From the NCBI RefSeq assembly GCF_029269835.1, contig NZ_JARJBB010000022.1, positions 1-64,000 on the forward strand: DNA of 64,000 nucleotides, in the 5' to 3' direction. Within the stretch, counting starts at the first letter, position 1; each line of letters opens with the position of its first letter. Source of the stretch: Streptomyces tropicalis. GTDB taxonomy: Bacteria; Actinomycetota; Actinomycetes; Streptomycetales; Streptomycetaceae. Made by a program: the position numbers and the translations under genes. Shown piece after piece: positions 1 to 8,957 of this stretch. Under the pieces are notes generated by a model. That model did no database searches. It saw only the letters and a program-made list of their open reading frames with translations, and was not told where the DNA came from.

Positions 1-721
1 AGGCGCCGTACAGGGCGCGTTCGCGTTCGACGAGCAGGGGGTGCGGGTCGCTCGCGGTGACCAGTTCCCGCAGGGGGTGGCGGGCCAGGACCGCGCTCAC
101 CTCCGGCGTCAGCCCCGCAGCCAGCCGGGCCGGCGCGGGTCGGCTCTCGTCCCGCAGCGCCGCCACCGCCGCGCGCACCGCGGCGCGTCCGCGGTCCCCT
201 TCCGGGATCCCGGCGGCCGCCCGCTCGTACAGGCGCGCCCCCTCCTCCAGGACCAGCTCCGTGTCCTGGCCCGCGGGGATCTTGATCCGGGCGTGGTGGC
301 GCCAGGTCGTGACCGGGTCCGACCACGCCTCGACCGTGTACGTCCAGTCGCCGGGCTCGCCGGCGGTCACGGTGGCGCCCCAGCGGTCGGTGCCGGGGGC
401 CAGCTCGCGCATCGGGGTCCACGGGCCCTCGCGGCCCTCCGGGTCACGCAGGACGACGTTGGCGGCGACGGCGTCGTGGCCCTCGCGGAAGACGGTCGCC
501 GAGACCTCGAACTCCTCCCCGGCCACCGCCTTGGCGGGCCGGCGGCCGTGCTGCACGACCGGGCGGACGTCGAGGACCGGGATCCGTCCCACGGCGGTGC
601 GGGGGGCGGCGGAGGATCGCTCCGCGGCCGGCGGACCGGCGTCCCGGGGGCGCGCGGAGGGCGCTCCGGGGCCGGGGGTGCTCGTGGTCGGGGGTGCTGC
701 CGGGTGGTGCGTGGCGGGCAT
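1..721 (-). CDS. glgE: GlgE maltosyltransferase, N-terminal part (partial)
   Basis: This is the first 240 residues of a gene that runs off the left edge. GlgE transfers maltosyl units from maltose-1-phosphate onto alpha-1,4-glucans in the cytoplasm, in the GlgE route of glycogen-like glucan synthesis. After a low-complexity start (about 30 residues), the sequence runs GRIPVLDVRPVVQHGRRPAK and then an immunoglobulin-like segment with WTPMRELAPGTDRWGATV and WRHHARIKIPAG, which is the usual N-terminal domain of this family. The catalytic GH13 barrel is outside the window. ATG at 721 has an AGGAG ribosome site just upstream. Its divergent neighbour is glgP, which fits a glucan locus. The call rests on the N-terminal domain and context. 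Confidence 0.85.
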   Translation of the reverse strand, partial: MPATHHPAAPPTTSTPGPGAPSARPRDAGPPAAERSSAAPRTAVGRIPVLDVRPVVQHGRRPAKAVAGEEFEVSATVFREGHDAVAANVVLRDPEGREGPWTPMRELAPGTDRWGATVTAGEPGDWTYTVEAWSDPVTTWRHHARIKIPAGQDTELVLEEGARLYERAAAGIPEGDRGRAAVRAAVAALRDESRPAPARLAAGLTPEVSAVLARHPLRELVTASDPHPLLVERERALYGA

Positions 722-850
722 GACCGCTCCTGTCCGCGTCAACGAGGGTGTGGGCGGATGTGTGTGGGGAGGTGGGTCCTGCGGGTCAACCTGTGCGGCG
801 TACCGGTGGAGCCTTCCCACCCTATTCGGGTGAGCAATCCGGCACTTTGT

Positions 851-879
851 TAACTACCCGCGCGTATGTCTACGGACAA
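851..879 (-). promoter_or_regulatory. Candidate vegetative promoter for glgE
   Basis: On the minus strand a TTGTCC hexamer (positions 874-879) and a TAGTTA hexamer (851-856) are 17 bases apart, a good fit to the housekeeping sigma spacing in Streptomyces. It would start transcription near 844, about 120 bases before the glgE start. It is based on sequence only. Confidence 0.4.
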
Positions 880-1074
880 GTCCGGCCCGGCGCGGAGTGT
901 GACGGAGCGTCGGCCTCCGGACCGCCCCGCGCAGCGGGTCCCGGCGCAGGTCCGTCCGGGGCACCCGGCGCCGCCCGTGCCGCCCCGCCGCCCGCGCCGG
1001 CGGTCCCCGCCGGGCTCCTGAACTGGCACAACTCGTCGACGCATCCGGCAGGTCGGGGGCGCGTAAACCCATTC

Positions 1075-1105
1075 AGGGGCGTGCACCGATGCCTTGCACG
1101 CCCCT
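1075..1105. promoter_or_regulatory. 11-bp perfect inverted repeat between glgE and glgP
   Basis: AGGGGCGTGCA (1075-1085) is repeated as its exact reverse complement at 1095-1105, with a 9-base loop. It lies in the 785-base gene-free stretch between the divergent glgE and glgP genes. Two smaller perfect dyads follow at 1180-1198 (ATTCGGA) and 1460-1481 (GGACGCAC). It could be an operator or an RNA hairpin. I see no convincing gene in this stretch. Confidence 0.5.
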
Positions 1106-1459
1106 AGTTCCGGTCCGATGCCGTCCCGGCACACCCACCGGCCCACCGCAGCAGGAGGGACGGGAGCGCAACCGGGGACATTCGGATTCTGTCCGAATCT
1201 CGCCCCGCGCACGGCGGGGGCGCGGACGGTCGCCCTCCGCCACTCGGCGTACCGGCACTGCCCCCCGCGGCGCAACGGGGGTGCGACGCGGTGGGGATGG
1301 GACGGCCGGGGCGCGCCGCCGGCGTGGGCCGGCGCCGCGCCGGTCACCCCGGCGCGCCCCGACCGCCGTCCGGGCGCCGGGCCGTTCCGGCCGAAGCCCG
1401 CCCCACGGCCCCGGCTCCCAGCGGTGGCCCCGCCGGCACCGGTACGGTGCTGAGTGACG

Positions 1460-1481
1460 GGACGCACAACGTCGTGCGTCC
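1460..1481. promoter_or_regulatory. 8-bp dyad just upstream of glgP
   Basis: GGACGCAC and its reverse complement flank a 6-base AACGTC loop, ending 25 bases before the glgP GTG codon. The position suits either a repressor site or a leader hairpin near the ribosome site. Confidence 0.4.
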
Positions 1482-1506
1482 ATCCAGCAATGCGCCGAGG
1501 TGGAAT

Positions 1507-4134
1507 GTGAAGGCGATCCGTCGGTTCACCGTCCGTCCCGTTCTCCCCGAACCCCTCCGGCCGCTCAGCGGGCTGGCGCGCAACCTGCGCTGGTCCTGGC
1601 ACGCCGAGACGCGCGACCTGTTCCAGTCCGTCGACCCGGAACGCTGGGTCTCCTGCGGCGGCGACCCGGTGCGCCTGCTCGGCAGCGTGCCCCCGGCACG
1701 GCTCGCCGAGCTGGCCCAGGACCGCCGCTTCCTGCGCCGCCTCACCGCGGCCGCCGACGACCTGCACGACTACATGAGCGGCGACCGCTGGTACCAGACC
1801 CGGTCCGCGCGGGCCGAGGAGCTGCCCGCGGCCGTCGCCTACTTCTCGCCCGAGTTCGGGGTCACCGCCGCCCTGCCGCAGTACTCCGGCGGCCTCGGCA
1901 TCCTCGCCGGCGACCACCTGAAGGCGGCCAGCGACCTCGGTGTGCCCCTGATCGGCGTGGGGCTGCTCTACCGGCACGGCTACTTCCGGCAGACCCTGTC
2001 CCGGGACGGCTGGCAGCAGGAGCACTACCCCGTCCTGGACCCCAACGAGCTGCCCGTCTCCCTGCTGAAGGAGGCCGACGGCTCCGCGGCCCGGATCTCC
2101 CTCGCGCTGCCCGGCGGCCGGTCCCTGCACGCCCGCGTCTGGCGGGCCCAGGTCGGGCGGATCCCGCTGCTGATGCTCGACTCCGACATCGAGGACAACG
2201 ACCTCGGCGAACGCGCGGTGACCGACCGGCTCTACGGCGGCGGCAGCGAGCACCGGCTGTTGCAGGAGATGCTGCTGGGCATAGGAGGGGTCCGTGCGGT
2301 GCGCACGTACTGCCGCCTCACCGGCCACCCCGAGCCGGAGGTCTTCCACACCAACGAGGGGCACGCGGGCTTCCTCGGCCTGGAGCGCATCGCGGAACTG
2401 TGCGACGGCGGGCTGGACTTCGACGCCGGTCTGGAGGCGGTGCGCGCGGGGACCGTCTTCACCACCCACACCCCCGTCCCGGCGGGCATCGACCGCTTCG
2501 ACCGCGAGCTGGTCGCCCGCCACTTCGGCGCCGGTGCGGAACTGCCCGGCATCGAGGTCGAGCGGATCCTGCAGCTCGGCATGGAGACCTACCCGGGCGG
2601 CGAGCCGAACCTGTTCAACATGGCCGTGATGGGGCTGCGCCTGGCCCAGCGCGCCAACGGCGTCTCGCTGCTGCACGGGCGGGTCAGCCGGGAGATGTTC
2701 TCCGGGCTGTGGCCGGGCTTCGACCCCGACGAGGTGCCGATCACCTCGGTCACCAACGGCGTGCACGCCCCGACCTGGGTCGCCCCGGAGGTCTTCCGGC
2801 TCGGGGCCCGGCAGATCGGCGCCCAGCGCACCGAGGACGCGCTGTCCGTCGGCGGCTCGGACCGCTGGGACACCGTCGCCGACATTCCCGACCAGGACAT
2901 CTGGGACCTGCGCCGGGATCTGCGCGAGCAGCTCGTGACCGAGGTGCGACGGCGGCTGCGGGCCTCCTGGCGGCAGCGCGGGGCGGGCACGGCCGAGCTG
3001 GGCTGGGTCGACGGCGTGCTCGACCCGGACGTGCTGACCATCGGGTTCGCGCGGCGGGTGCCGTCGTACAAGCGGCTGACACTGATGCTGCGGGACCGGG
3101 ACCGGCTGATGGACCTGCTGCTGCACCCCGAGCGGCCGATCCAGATCGTGGTCGCCGGCAAGGCGCACCCGGCGGACGACGGCGGGAAGCGGCTGGTGCA
3201 GGAGCTGGTCCGGTTCGCCGACGACCCGCGGGTGCGGCACCGGATCGCGTTCCTCCCGGACTACGGCATGGCCATGGCGCAGAAGCTCTACCACGGCTGC
3301 GACGTCTGGCTGAACAACCCGCTGCGGCCGCTGGAGGCGTGCGGCACGTCCGGCATGAAGGCCGCGCTCAACGGCTGCCTCAACCTGTCGGTGCTGGACG
3401 GCTGGTGGGACGAGTGGTTCCAGCCCGACTTCGGCTGGGCGATCCCCACCGCGGACGGACTGGCCACCGACCCCGACCACCGCGACGACGTGGAGGCGGC
3501 CGCCCTGTACGACCTGCTGGAGCAGCGGGTCGCGCCCCGGTTCTACGAGCGGGGCCGCGGCGGGCTGCCCGACCGCTGGATCGAGATGGTCCGGCGGACG
3601 CTGACCCTGCTCGGGCCGAAGGTGCTGGCCGGCCGCATGGTCCGCGAGTACGTCGACCGCCTGTACACCCCGGCCGCGCACGCCCACCGCGCGATGGAGC
3701 CGGACGCGGCGCGCGAACTCGCGGCCTGGAAGGCGCGGGTGCGGGCGGCCTGGCAGGGGGTGAGCGTGGACCACGTGGAGACCACCGCCGCTCCGTCGAC
3801 CGCGGAACTGGGCAGCACGCTCGGGCTGCGGGTCCGGGTCGGCCTCGGCGAACTCGGCCCGGGAGACGTCGAGGTGCAGGCCGTCTCCGGCCGGGTGGAC
3901 GAGGAGGACCGCATCGCGGACGCCTCCACGGTCCCGCTGAAGCCCGTCGGCGGACCCGACGGCGAGGGCCGCTGGACCTACGAGGGCCCCCTCGCCCTGG
4001 ACCGCACCGGCCCCTACGGCTACACGGTCCGCATCCTGCCGTCCCACCGTCTGCTGGCCTCCGGCGCGGAACCGGGCCTGCTGACGGTGCCGTCGGAGGA
4101 GGCGGGGGAGGGAGCCGGCGTCCTGATGCGCTGA
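1507..4134 (+). CDS. glgP: Alpha-glucan (glycogen) phosphorylase
   Basis: Predicted 875-residue phosphorylase that releases glucose-1-phosphate from alpha-1,4-glucan. The N-terminal region (RPLSGLARNLRWSWH) is the DUF3417 segment typical of the actinobacterial alpha-glucan phosphorylase type, followed by YFSPEFGV and GGLGILAGDHLKAASDLG. The pyridoxal-phosphate site is the GTSGMKAALNG motif, with the Schiff-base lysine near residue 618. I chose the GTG at 1507 because a GAGG ribosome site lies six bases upstream and homology starts there. The open frame continues upstream to 1291, but that part is low-complexity. It is divergent from glgE, so synthesis and breakdown of storage glucan are encoded side by side. 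Confidence 0.93.
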   Translation: MKAIRRFTVRPVLPEPLRPLSGLARNLRWSWHAETRDLFQSVDPERWVSCGGDPVRLLGSVPPARLAELAQDRRFLRRLTAAADDLHDYMSGDRWYQTRSARAEELPAAVAYFSPEFGVTAALPQYSGGLGILAGDHLKAASDLGVPLIGVGLLYRHGYFRQTLSRDGWQQEHYPVLDPNELPVSLLKEADGSAARISLALPGGRSLHARVWRAQVGRIPLLMLDSDIEDNDLGERAVTDRLYGGGSEHRLLQEMLLGIGGVRAVRTYCRLTGHPEPEVFHTNEGHAGFLGLERIAELCDGGLDFDAGLEAVRAGTVFTTHTPVPAGIDRFDRELVARHFGAGAELPGIEVERILQLGMETYPGGEPNLFNMAVMGLRLAQRANGVSLLHGRVSREMFSGLWPGFDPDEVPITSVTNGVHAPTWVAPEVFRLGARQIGAQRTEDALSVGGSDRWDTVADIPDQDIWDLRRDLREQLVTEVRRRLRASWRQRGAGTAELGWVDGVLDPDVLTIGFARRVPSYKRLTLMLRDRDRLMDLLLHPERPIQIVVAGKAHPADDGGKRLVQELVRFADDPRVRHRIAFLPDYGMAMAQKLYHGCDVWLNNPLRPLEACGTSGMKAALNGCLNLSVLDGWWDEWFQPDFGWAIPTADGLATDPDHRDDVEAAALYDLLEQRVAPRFYERGRGGLPDRWIEMVRRTLTLLGPKVLAGRMVREYVDRLYTPAAHAHRAMEPDAARELAAWKARVRAAWQGVSVDHVETTAAPSTAELGSTLGLRVRVGLGELGPGDVEVQAVSGRVDEEDRIADASTVPLKPVGGPDGEGRWTYEGPLALDRTGPYGYTVRILPSHRLLASGAEPGLLTVPSEEAGEGAGVLMR

Positions 4135-4135
4135 C

Positions 4136-4159
4136 CGCGGTCCGTCCGCCGGACCCGCG
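4136..4159 (+). terminator. Hairpin right after glgP
   Basis: An imperfect GC-rich hairpin (CGCGGTCCG paired with CGGACCCGCG) starts two bases after the glgP stop. There is no U-tract, which is normal for Streptomyces. It probably acts together with the stronger hairpin at 4206. Confidence 0.45.
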
Positions 4160-4205
4160 TGACGGACTTTGTCCACCGGGACCTGCCGGCGCGGCCGCGG
4201 TGCGT

Positions 4206-4239
4206 GGGACCCGGGCCTGCGCACGCCGGCCCGGGTCCC
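4206..4239. terminator. Strong bidirectional hairpin between convergent genes
   Basis: GGGACCCGGGCC (4206-4217) pairs perfectly over 12 bases with 4228-4239 around a 10-base loop. It sits between the 3' ends of glgP (plus) and the DUF1990 gene (minus), so it can serve both. Confidence 0.75.
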
Positions 4240-4299
4240 GTGCGACCTCGGTCCGCGTCCCGGCGGCGGGGTCGTGCGCACGCCCGTCCGGTCGGAGCG

Positions 4300-4821
4300 T
4301 CAGTCTTCGGACACGTCCGCGCACAGCCTGCGGAGCGCGGCGCCGCAGCGCCGGGCGTACGCGTGCTGCAGGCCCCGGCCCGCCGCACCGCCCGCGCGGG
4401 TGTACCACTTGGCCGGGCGGCTGAAGGCGGACACGGTCAGCCAGACCGTGCCGTCGCCGGTGCGGTCCACCACGAAGGACTCCTCGCCGCACTCCGGGTG
4501 GCCGGGCAGGGTGCCGTACGCCCACCCGGCGCGGCGCGCCTCGCCGGACGTCCAGACCACCCGGCAGGGCGCCTTGATCACGCCGGCCAGGGTGAGGGTG
4601 ACGTCGACGCCGGGGGCGGCCCGCTCGGCGCCCGCGTCGACACCGACACCGATCGCACGGTGCATCTCCCAGGTCAGCAGGGCCTCCGACGCCCGCCGGA
4701 ACACCTCCTCGCCCTCGCCGATGCGGGTGCGCACGTGCAGGTGGTGGTATCCGGGCGGGCAGGTGGAGGGGGCGTCGCGGGTCGCGCCCACCTCCTCGTA
4801 GGTGAAGTCCTCCGAAGACAT
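4300..4821 (-). CDS. DUF1990 family protein
   Basis: A 173-residue protein with the DUF1990 pattern: YEEVGATR near the start, GYHHLHVRTRIGEG, FRRASEALLTWEMHRAIGVGV and a C-terminal FSRPAKWYTRAGGAAGRGLQ segment. No function is established for the family that I can rely on. It has no signal peptide or membrane segment. It lies 70 bases downstream of the M4 protease gene on the same strand, but a strong terminator hairpin (4835-4873) lies between them, so it is probably transcribed separately. ATG at 4821 is preceded by a GGGG ribosome site. Confidence 0.75.
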   Translation of the reverse strand: MSSEDFTYEEVGATRDAPSTCPPGYHHLHVRTRIGEGEEVFRRASEALLTWEMHRAIGVGVDAGAERAAPGVDVTLTLAGVIKAPCRVVWTSGEARRAGWAYGTLPGHPECGEESFVVDRTGDGTVWLTVSAFSRPAKWYTRAGGAAGRGLQHAYARRCGAALRRLCADVSED

Positions 4822-4834
4822 GGGCCCCAGCGTA

Positions 4835-4873
4835 AAGCGGCACCCGGGGACGTTGCCGTCCCGGGTGCCGCTT
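4835..4873 (-). terminator. Terminator after the first M4 protease gene
   Basis: A long hairpin of about 17 base pairs with one bulge: AAGCGGCACCCGGG against CCGGGTGCCGCTT, with a TTGC loop. On the minus strand it is followed by TTTACG, a short U-run. It ends the upstream protease transcript before the DUF1990 gene. Confidence 0.75.
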
Positions 4874-4891
4874 GTCCCGACCAGCGTGTCG

Positions 4892-6532
4892 TCAGGCCAC
4901 GTTCACCGCGGACCAGGCCTTGCCGACCGCGTTGTACTCGGTGCTGCCGGAGCCGTACAGGTCCTTCGCCGCGTTCAGGGTCGCCGTGCGGGCGGCCTTG
5001 TAGTCCGTGGACGAGGTCATGTACGTGGTGAGCGCCTTGTACCAGATCTGCAGCGCCTTGTCCCGGCCGATGCCGGTGACGGTGGAGCCGTCGGACGTCG
5101 GCGAGTCGTAGTCGACGCCGTTGATCGTCTTCTTGCCGCTGCCCTCGGACAGCAGGTAGAAGAAGTGGTTCGCGACGCCGGACGAGTAGTGCACGTCCAG
5201 GCCGCCCACGCTGGAGGACCAGGCGTCGGCGGAGCCGCCGTCCTTGCTGGGCTTGTCCATGTAGCGCAGCGGGGTGCCGTCGCCGTTGATGTTGATCTTC
5301 TCGCCGATGAGGTAGTCGCCGACGTCGGTGGTGTTCTTGGCGTAGAACTCGACGCCGGTGCCCATGATGTCGCTGGTGGCCTCGTTCAGGCCGCCGGACT
5401 CACCGGTGTACTCCAGGCCGGCGGTGTTGGAGGTGACGCCGTGGCTCATCTCGTGGCCGGCGACGTCGAGCGCGGTCAGCGGGTCGTTGTCCCCGGATCC
5501 GTCGCCGTAGGTCATGCAGAAGCAGCCGTCGTCCCAGAAGGCGTTGACGTACGCCTTGCCGTAGTGGACGCGGGAGTAGGCGCCGACGCCGTTGTTCTTG
5601 ATGCCGTTGCGGCCGAAGGTGTCCTTGTAGAAGTCCCAGGTCTCCTGGGCGCCGTAGGCGGCGTCGGCGGCGGCGGTCGCCGCGTTCCCGTTGGTGCCGT
5701 CGCCCCAGGTGTCGCTGGACTGCGAGAAGAGCGTGCCGGTGCCGTTGGTCCCGTGGTTCAGGTTGTACGTCTTGTGGCCGCCGCGCGAGGCGTCGGTGAG
5801 CGTGTACGACGAACCCGACTGGCTCGACGTCAGGTTGACCTGGCCGCTGTAGTGGGTCTTGCCGACCCCGGTCTCGATGCCCTGGTACTGGAAGAGCTTC
5901 TTGCCGGTGGCGGCGTCGGTGATGACGTGCAGCTGGTTCGGGGTGCCGTCGTCCTGGAGGCCGCCGACGACGGTCTCGTAGGCGAGGACGGGCGTGCCGG
6001 TGGCCGCCCAGATCACCTTGCGCGGGGCGCGGTCGGCGCTGGACCTGGCCGAGCCGGCGGCCTTCGCCACGCCCAGGGCCTGCTTCTCGGCGGTGGCCGC
6101 GGCGATCTGGGGCTTGAGCGAGGCGAGCTTCAGGGGCGCCGTGGTCGCTCTGGTCACGCCCTCGGCCTTGCCTGCCTTCGAGGTGTGGACGATCAGGTCG
6201 CCGCCCAGGACCGGCAGACCGGCGTAGGTGCGCTCGTAGCGGGTGTGGACGGTGCCGTCGACGTCCTTGACGACGTCCTTGACGACCAGCTTCTCCTGGC
6301 CGCCCAGGCCTATCTTCTGCGCGGTCGCGGGTGCGCCGGCCTGCGCCTGCTGGATCAGCGTGGTGCGGGCGGCCGCGGAGAGCGTGGCCGGTGCGGCGGC
6401 CAGCGGGCTGCGGCCGGGGGCCGGCTGCGCGGAGGCCGTGCTGGTCAGGGCGGTGCTCAGGAGGGCTCCGGCGGCGACGGCGGTGGCCACGGCCAGAGTG
6501 GTGCGCTGGTGACGCGCGTAGCGGGGGGTCAC
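4892..6532 (-). CDS. Secreted M4 (thermolysin-family) zinc metalloprotease
   Basis: Predicted 546-residue secreted neutral protease. The N-terminus is a Sec signal (AVATAVAAGALLSTALTSTASAQ), followed by an FTP/PepSY-type propeptide (VKDVDGTVHTRYERTYAGLP) and the mature M4 domain. The zinc site is HEMSH at residues 360-364, with the third ligand Glu384 in GGLNEATSD. It ends soon after the catalytic domain and lacks the extra C-terminal domain of its neighbour. It starts at GTG 6532 with AAGGAG eight bases upstream. It is paralogous to the gene at 6773-8818 and probably arose by tandem duplication. It would digest extracellular protein for nutrition or during development. Confidence 0.93.
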   Translation of the reverse strand: MTPRYARHQRTTLAVATAVAAGALLSTALTSTASAQPAPGRSPLAAAPATLSAAARTTLIQQAQAGAPATAQKIGLGGQEKLVVKDVVKDVDGTVHTRYERTYAGLPVLGGDLIVHTSKAGKAEGVTRATTAPLKLASLKPQIAAATAEKQALGVAKAAGSARSSADRAPRKVIWAATGTPVLAYETVVGGLQDDGTPNQLHVITDAATGKKLFQYQGIETGVGKTHYSGQVNLTSSQSGSSYTLTDASRGGHKTYNLNHGTNGTGTLFSQSSDTWGDGTNGNAATAAADAAYGAQETWDFYKDTFGRNGIKNNGVGAYSRVHYGKAYVNAFWDDGCFCMTYGDGSGDNDPLTALDVAGHEMSHGVTSNTAGLEYTGESGGLNEATSDIMGTGVEFYAKNTTDVGDYLIGEKININGDGTPLRYMDKPSKDGGSADAWSSSVGGLDVHYSSGVANHFFYLLSEGSGKKTINGVDYDSPTSDGSTVTGIGRDKALQIWYKALTTYMTSSTDYKAARTATLNAAKDLYGSGSTEYNAVGKAWSAVNVA

Positions 6533-6585
6533 ACAAGCTCCTTGTGGGGGGAAGTCCGGTCGGTGTGGGGCCGGCCGGAACGGTT

Positions 6586-6712
6586 GTGGAGGTTGCTGTG
6601 CTCGTGCGGCGGTTCAGGAAGAGTGACACCCCAGGCGCGTACATGTCAGGGGGGTGAAGTGATGTTGACCAAAAAGGATCTGTCCGGTTTATGTTTCCGA
6701 CATGTGAACGGG
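6586..6712 (-). promoter_or_regulatory. Upstream region shared by the two M4 protease genes, copy 1
   Basis: Plus-strand landmarks in order are GGTTGCTGTG, GGAAGAGTG, ACATGTCAGG, a TTGACC block, TGTCCGGTT and GAACGGG. The same series occurs at about 8958-9080 upstream of the paralogous gene. The segments therefore look homologous and contain the promoter or a regulator site for each protease gene. Part of copy 1 overlaps the terminator of the upstream gene. Confidence 0.5.
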
Positions 6713-6751
6713 CGCCGCCCCGGGGTCCTTTCGACCTCCGGAACGGCGCCC
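6710..6751 (-). terminator. Terminator after the second M4 protease gene
   Basis: GGGCGCCG (6710-6717) pairs with CGGCGCCC (6744-6751), and an inner stem (CGGGGTC with GACCTCCG) extends it. It lies 21 bases past the stop codon of the gene ending at 6773. Confidence 0.7.
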
Positions 6752-6772
6752 TGTCGTACGGGCCCTGCGGGC

Positions 6773-8818
6773 TTACGGGAAGGTGATCTTCCAGTCGTCG
6801 ATGTAGCCGGTGTCGTACGACGCCACGTCCTGGACGCGCAGTTTCCAGGTTCCGTTGGCCGTTTCGGTGGACGCGTTGACCGTGTAGGTCTGGTGCACGT
6901 CGGCCGCCGAGTCGGAGCCGCTGGAGTTCTTCAGCCGGTACGCCTTGCCCGACGGACCGACCAGGTCGACGACGAGGTCGCCGCGGTAGGTGTGGACGAT
7001 GTCGACCGAAACCTGAAGGTTCGACGGGGCGTTGCCGGTGCGGCCGGTGACGGCGATCGACGAGGTGACCGCGGGACCGTTGTCGGGGATGGACACGTCG
7101 CTGCTGTTCTCGAACGTCGTGCCACCGCCCCCGCCGCCGCCACCGGAGCGCGAGCCGACCGCGATGGCCGCCCAGGCGTCCTGCACGGCCTTGTACTCGG
7201 CGCCGGTGGTGCCGTACAGCTCGCCGGCCGCGGCCAGCGTGCCGGTGCGGGCGGACGCGTAGTTGGTGGTCGAGGTGAACTTGGTGGTGAGCGCCCGGTA
7301 CCAGATCTGCAGGGCCTTGTCGCGGCCGATGCCGGTGACCGGGAGACCGTCCGCCGTCGGCGAGTTGTAGCTGACGCCGTTGATCACCTTGGCGCCGCTG
7401 CCCTCGGACAGCAGGTAGAAGAAGTGGTTCGCCGGGCCGGACGAGTAGTGCACGTCCAGGTTGCCGAGGCCGGAGTACCAGCTGTCCTTGGACCCGCCGT
7501 CCTTGCTGGGCTTGTCCATGTAGCGCAGCGGGGTGCCGTCGCCGTTGATGTTGATCTTCTCGCCGATGAGGTAGTCGCCGACGTCGGAGCTGTTGTTGGC
7601 GTAGAACTCGACGCCGGTGCCCATGATGTCGCTGGTGGCCTCGTTCAGGCCGCCGGACTCGCCGCTGTAGTTGAGGCCGGCGGTGTTGGACGTGACGCCG
7701 TGGCTCATCTCGTGGCCGGCGACGTCCAGCGAGGTCAGCGGGTCGTTGTTCGCCGAGCCGTCGCCGTAGGTCATGCAGAAGCAGCTGTCGTCCCAGAAGG
7801 CGTTGACGTAGGAGTTCCCGTAGTGGACGCGGGAGTAGGCGCCGACGCCGTTGTTCTTGATGCCGTTGCGGCCGAAGGTGTTCTTGTAGAAGTCCCAGGT
7901 GACCGCGGCACCGTAGTGGGCGTCCGCGCCCGCCGTCGCCGCGTTCGACGTGGTGCCGTTGCCCCACGTGTCGCTGGACTGCGAGAAGAGGGTGCCGGTG
8001 CCGGAGGTGCCGTGGTTCAGGTTGTAGGTCTTGTGACCGCCACGGGCGCCGTCGGTGAGGTTGTACGTCGACCCGGACTGCGTGGTGGTCAGCGTCACCT
8101 GGCCGCTGTACTGGGTGTTGCCGACGCCGGTCTCGATGCCCTGGTACTCGTAGAGCTTCTTGCCGGTGGCCGCGTCGGTGATGACGTGCAGCTGGTTGGG
8201 GGTGCCGTCGTCCTGGAGGCCGCCGATCACGGTCTCGTAGGCGAGGACGGGCTTGCCGGTGGCCGCCCAGATCACCTTGCGCGGGGCCATGCCGGCGCCC
8301 GGCTTGGTGGCGCCCAGCGACTTGGCCTGCTGGAGGGCCTGCGTCTGGGCGGCGGCCTTCGTCACCTTCGGGGTGAGGGACGCGACCTTGACCGACGCGT
8401 TCGTCGCCCTGGTGACGTGCTGGGTGCGCCCGTTCGCCGTGTCGACGACGAGGTCGCCGCCGAGCACCGGCAGGCCGGCGTAGGTGCGCTCGTAGCGGGT
8501 GTGCAGGGCGCCGTCGGCGTCCTTGACGATGTCCTTGACGACCAGCTTCTCCTGGGCGCCGAGGCCTATCGCCTTCGCCGTCCGCGCCTTCGCGCCGTCG
8601 GCGTCGCGGAGCAGCTCCGCGCGCTGCGACGGCGTGAGCTTCACGGCGAGGTGGGCCGGGTTGGCCCTGCCCGCGGGGGCCTTGGCCGGGTCGGCGCTCG
8701 CGGCGCCCGACTGGACGGCCACGGCGACCAGGGCGGCGACGCCGGCCAGGGCGATGCCGGCCGTGCGGCGGTGGGTGCTGTGGGAGGTGCGTCTGCGAGA
8801 GGAACTGCTTCTCAACAC
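6773..8818 (-). CDS. Secreted M4 metalloprotease with C-terminal P-domain
   Basis: Predicted 681-residue secreted protease. It has a signal peptide (GIALAGVAALVAVAVQSGAASA), a propeptide with HTRYERTYAGLP, and an M4 domain with HEMSH at residues 369-373 and Glu393 in GGLNEATSD. A linker of nine glycines follows (around residue 560). The last 115 residues form a proprotein-convertase P-domain (IAVTGRTGNAPSNLQVSVDI, HTYRGDLVVDLVGPSG, GTWKLRVQDVASYDTGYIDDW). P-domains often aid folding or substrate binding. The protease domain is close in sequence to the downstream paralogue, which lacks the P-domain. Start at ATG 8818; the ACTCC at 8819 reads GGAGT on the minus strand just upstream. Confidence 0.93.
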   Translation of the reverse strand: MLRSSSSRRRTSHSTHRRTAGIALAGVAALVAVAVQSGAASADPAKAPAGRANPAHLAVKLTPSQRAELLRDADGAKARTAKAIGLGAQEKLVVKDIVKDADGALHTRYERTYAGLPVLGGDLVVDTANGRTQHVTRATNASVKVASLTPKVTKAAAQTQALQQAKSLGATKPGAGMAPRKVIWAATGKPVLAYETVIGGLQDDGTPNQLHVITDAATGKKLYEYQGIETGVGNTQYSGQVTLTTTQSGSTYNLTDGARGGHKTYNLNHGTSGTGTLFSQSSDTWGNGTTSNAATAGADAHYGAAVTWDFYKNTFGRNGIKNNGVGAYSRVHYGNSYVNAFWDDSCFCMTYGDGSANNDPLTSLDVAGHEMSHGVTSNTAGLNYSGESGGLNEATSDIMGTGVEFYANNSSDVGDYLIGEKININGDGTPLRYMDKPSKDGGSKDSWYSGLGNLDVHYSSGPANHFFYLLSEGSGAKVINGVSYNSPTADGLPVTGIGRDKALQIWYRALTTKFTSTTNYASARTGTLAAAGELYGTTGAEYKAVQDAWAAIAVGSRSGGGGGGGGTTFENSSDVSIPDNGPAVTSSIAVTGRTGNAPSNLQVSVDIVHTYRGDLVVDLVGPSGKAYRLKNSSGSDSAADVHQTYTVNASTETANGTWKLRVQDVASYDTGYIDDWKITFP

Positions 8819-8957
8819 TGACTCCTTCTGCGTGGCCGCGGGTCACACGGCCAGGGGGATCCGGACGGAGGTGGGCCGTCCGGGCAGAACTGGGGAATGC
8901 GGAACCAGATGCGGCAGTGCAGGCCGGGCACGGCGATGGAAATGTGGGGGTGCTGTG

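Noticed and set aside
850..4281. Long minus-strand open frame of over 1,100 codons
   Set aside because: It is antisense to glgP, has no recognisable domain and reflects the high GC third-position bias. Similar long frames at 5400-8846 (minus), 4802-8821 (plus) and 56875-59331 (minus) are rejected for the same reason.
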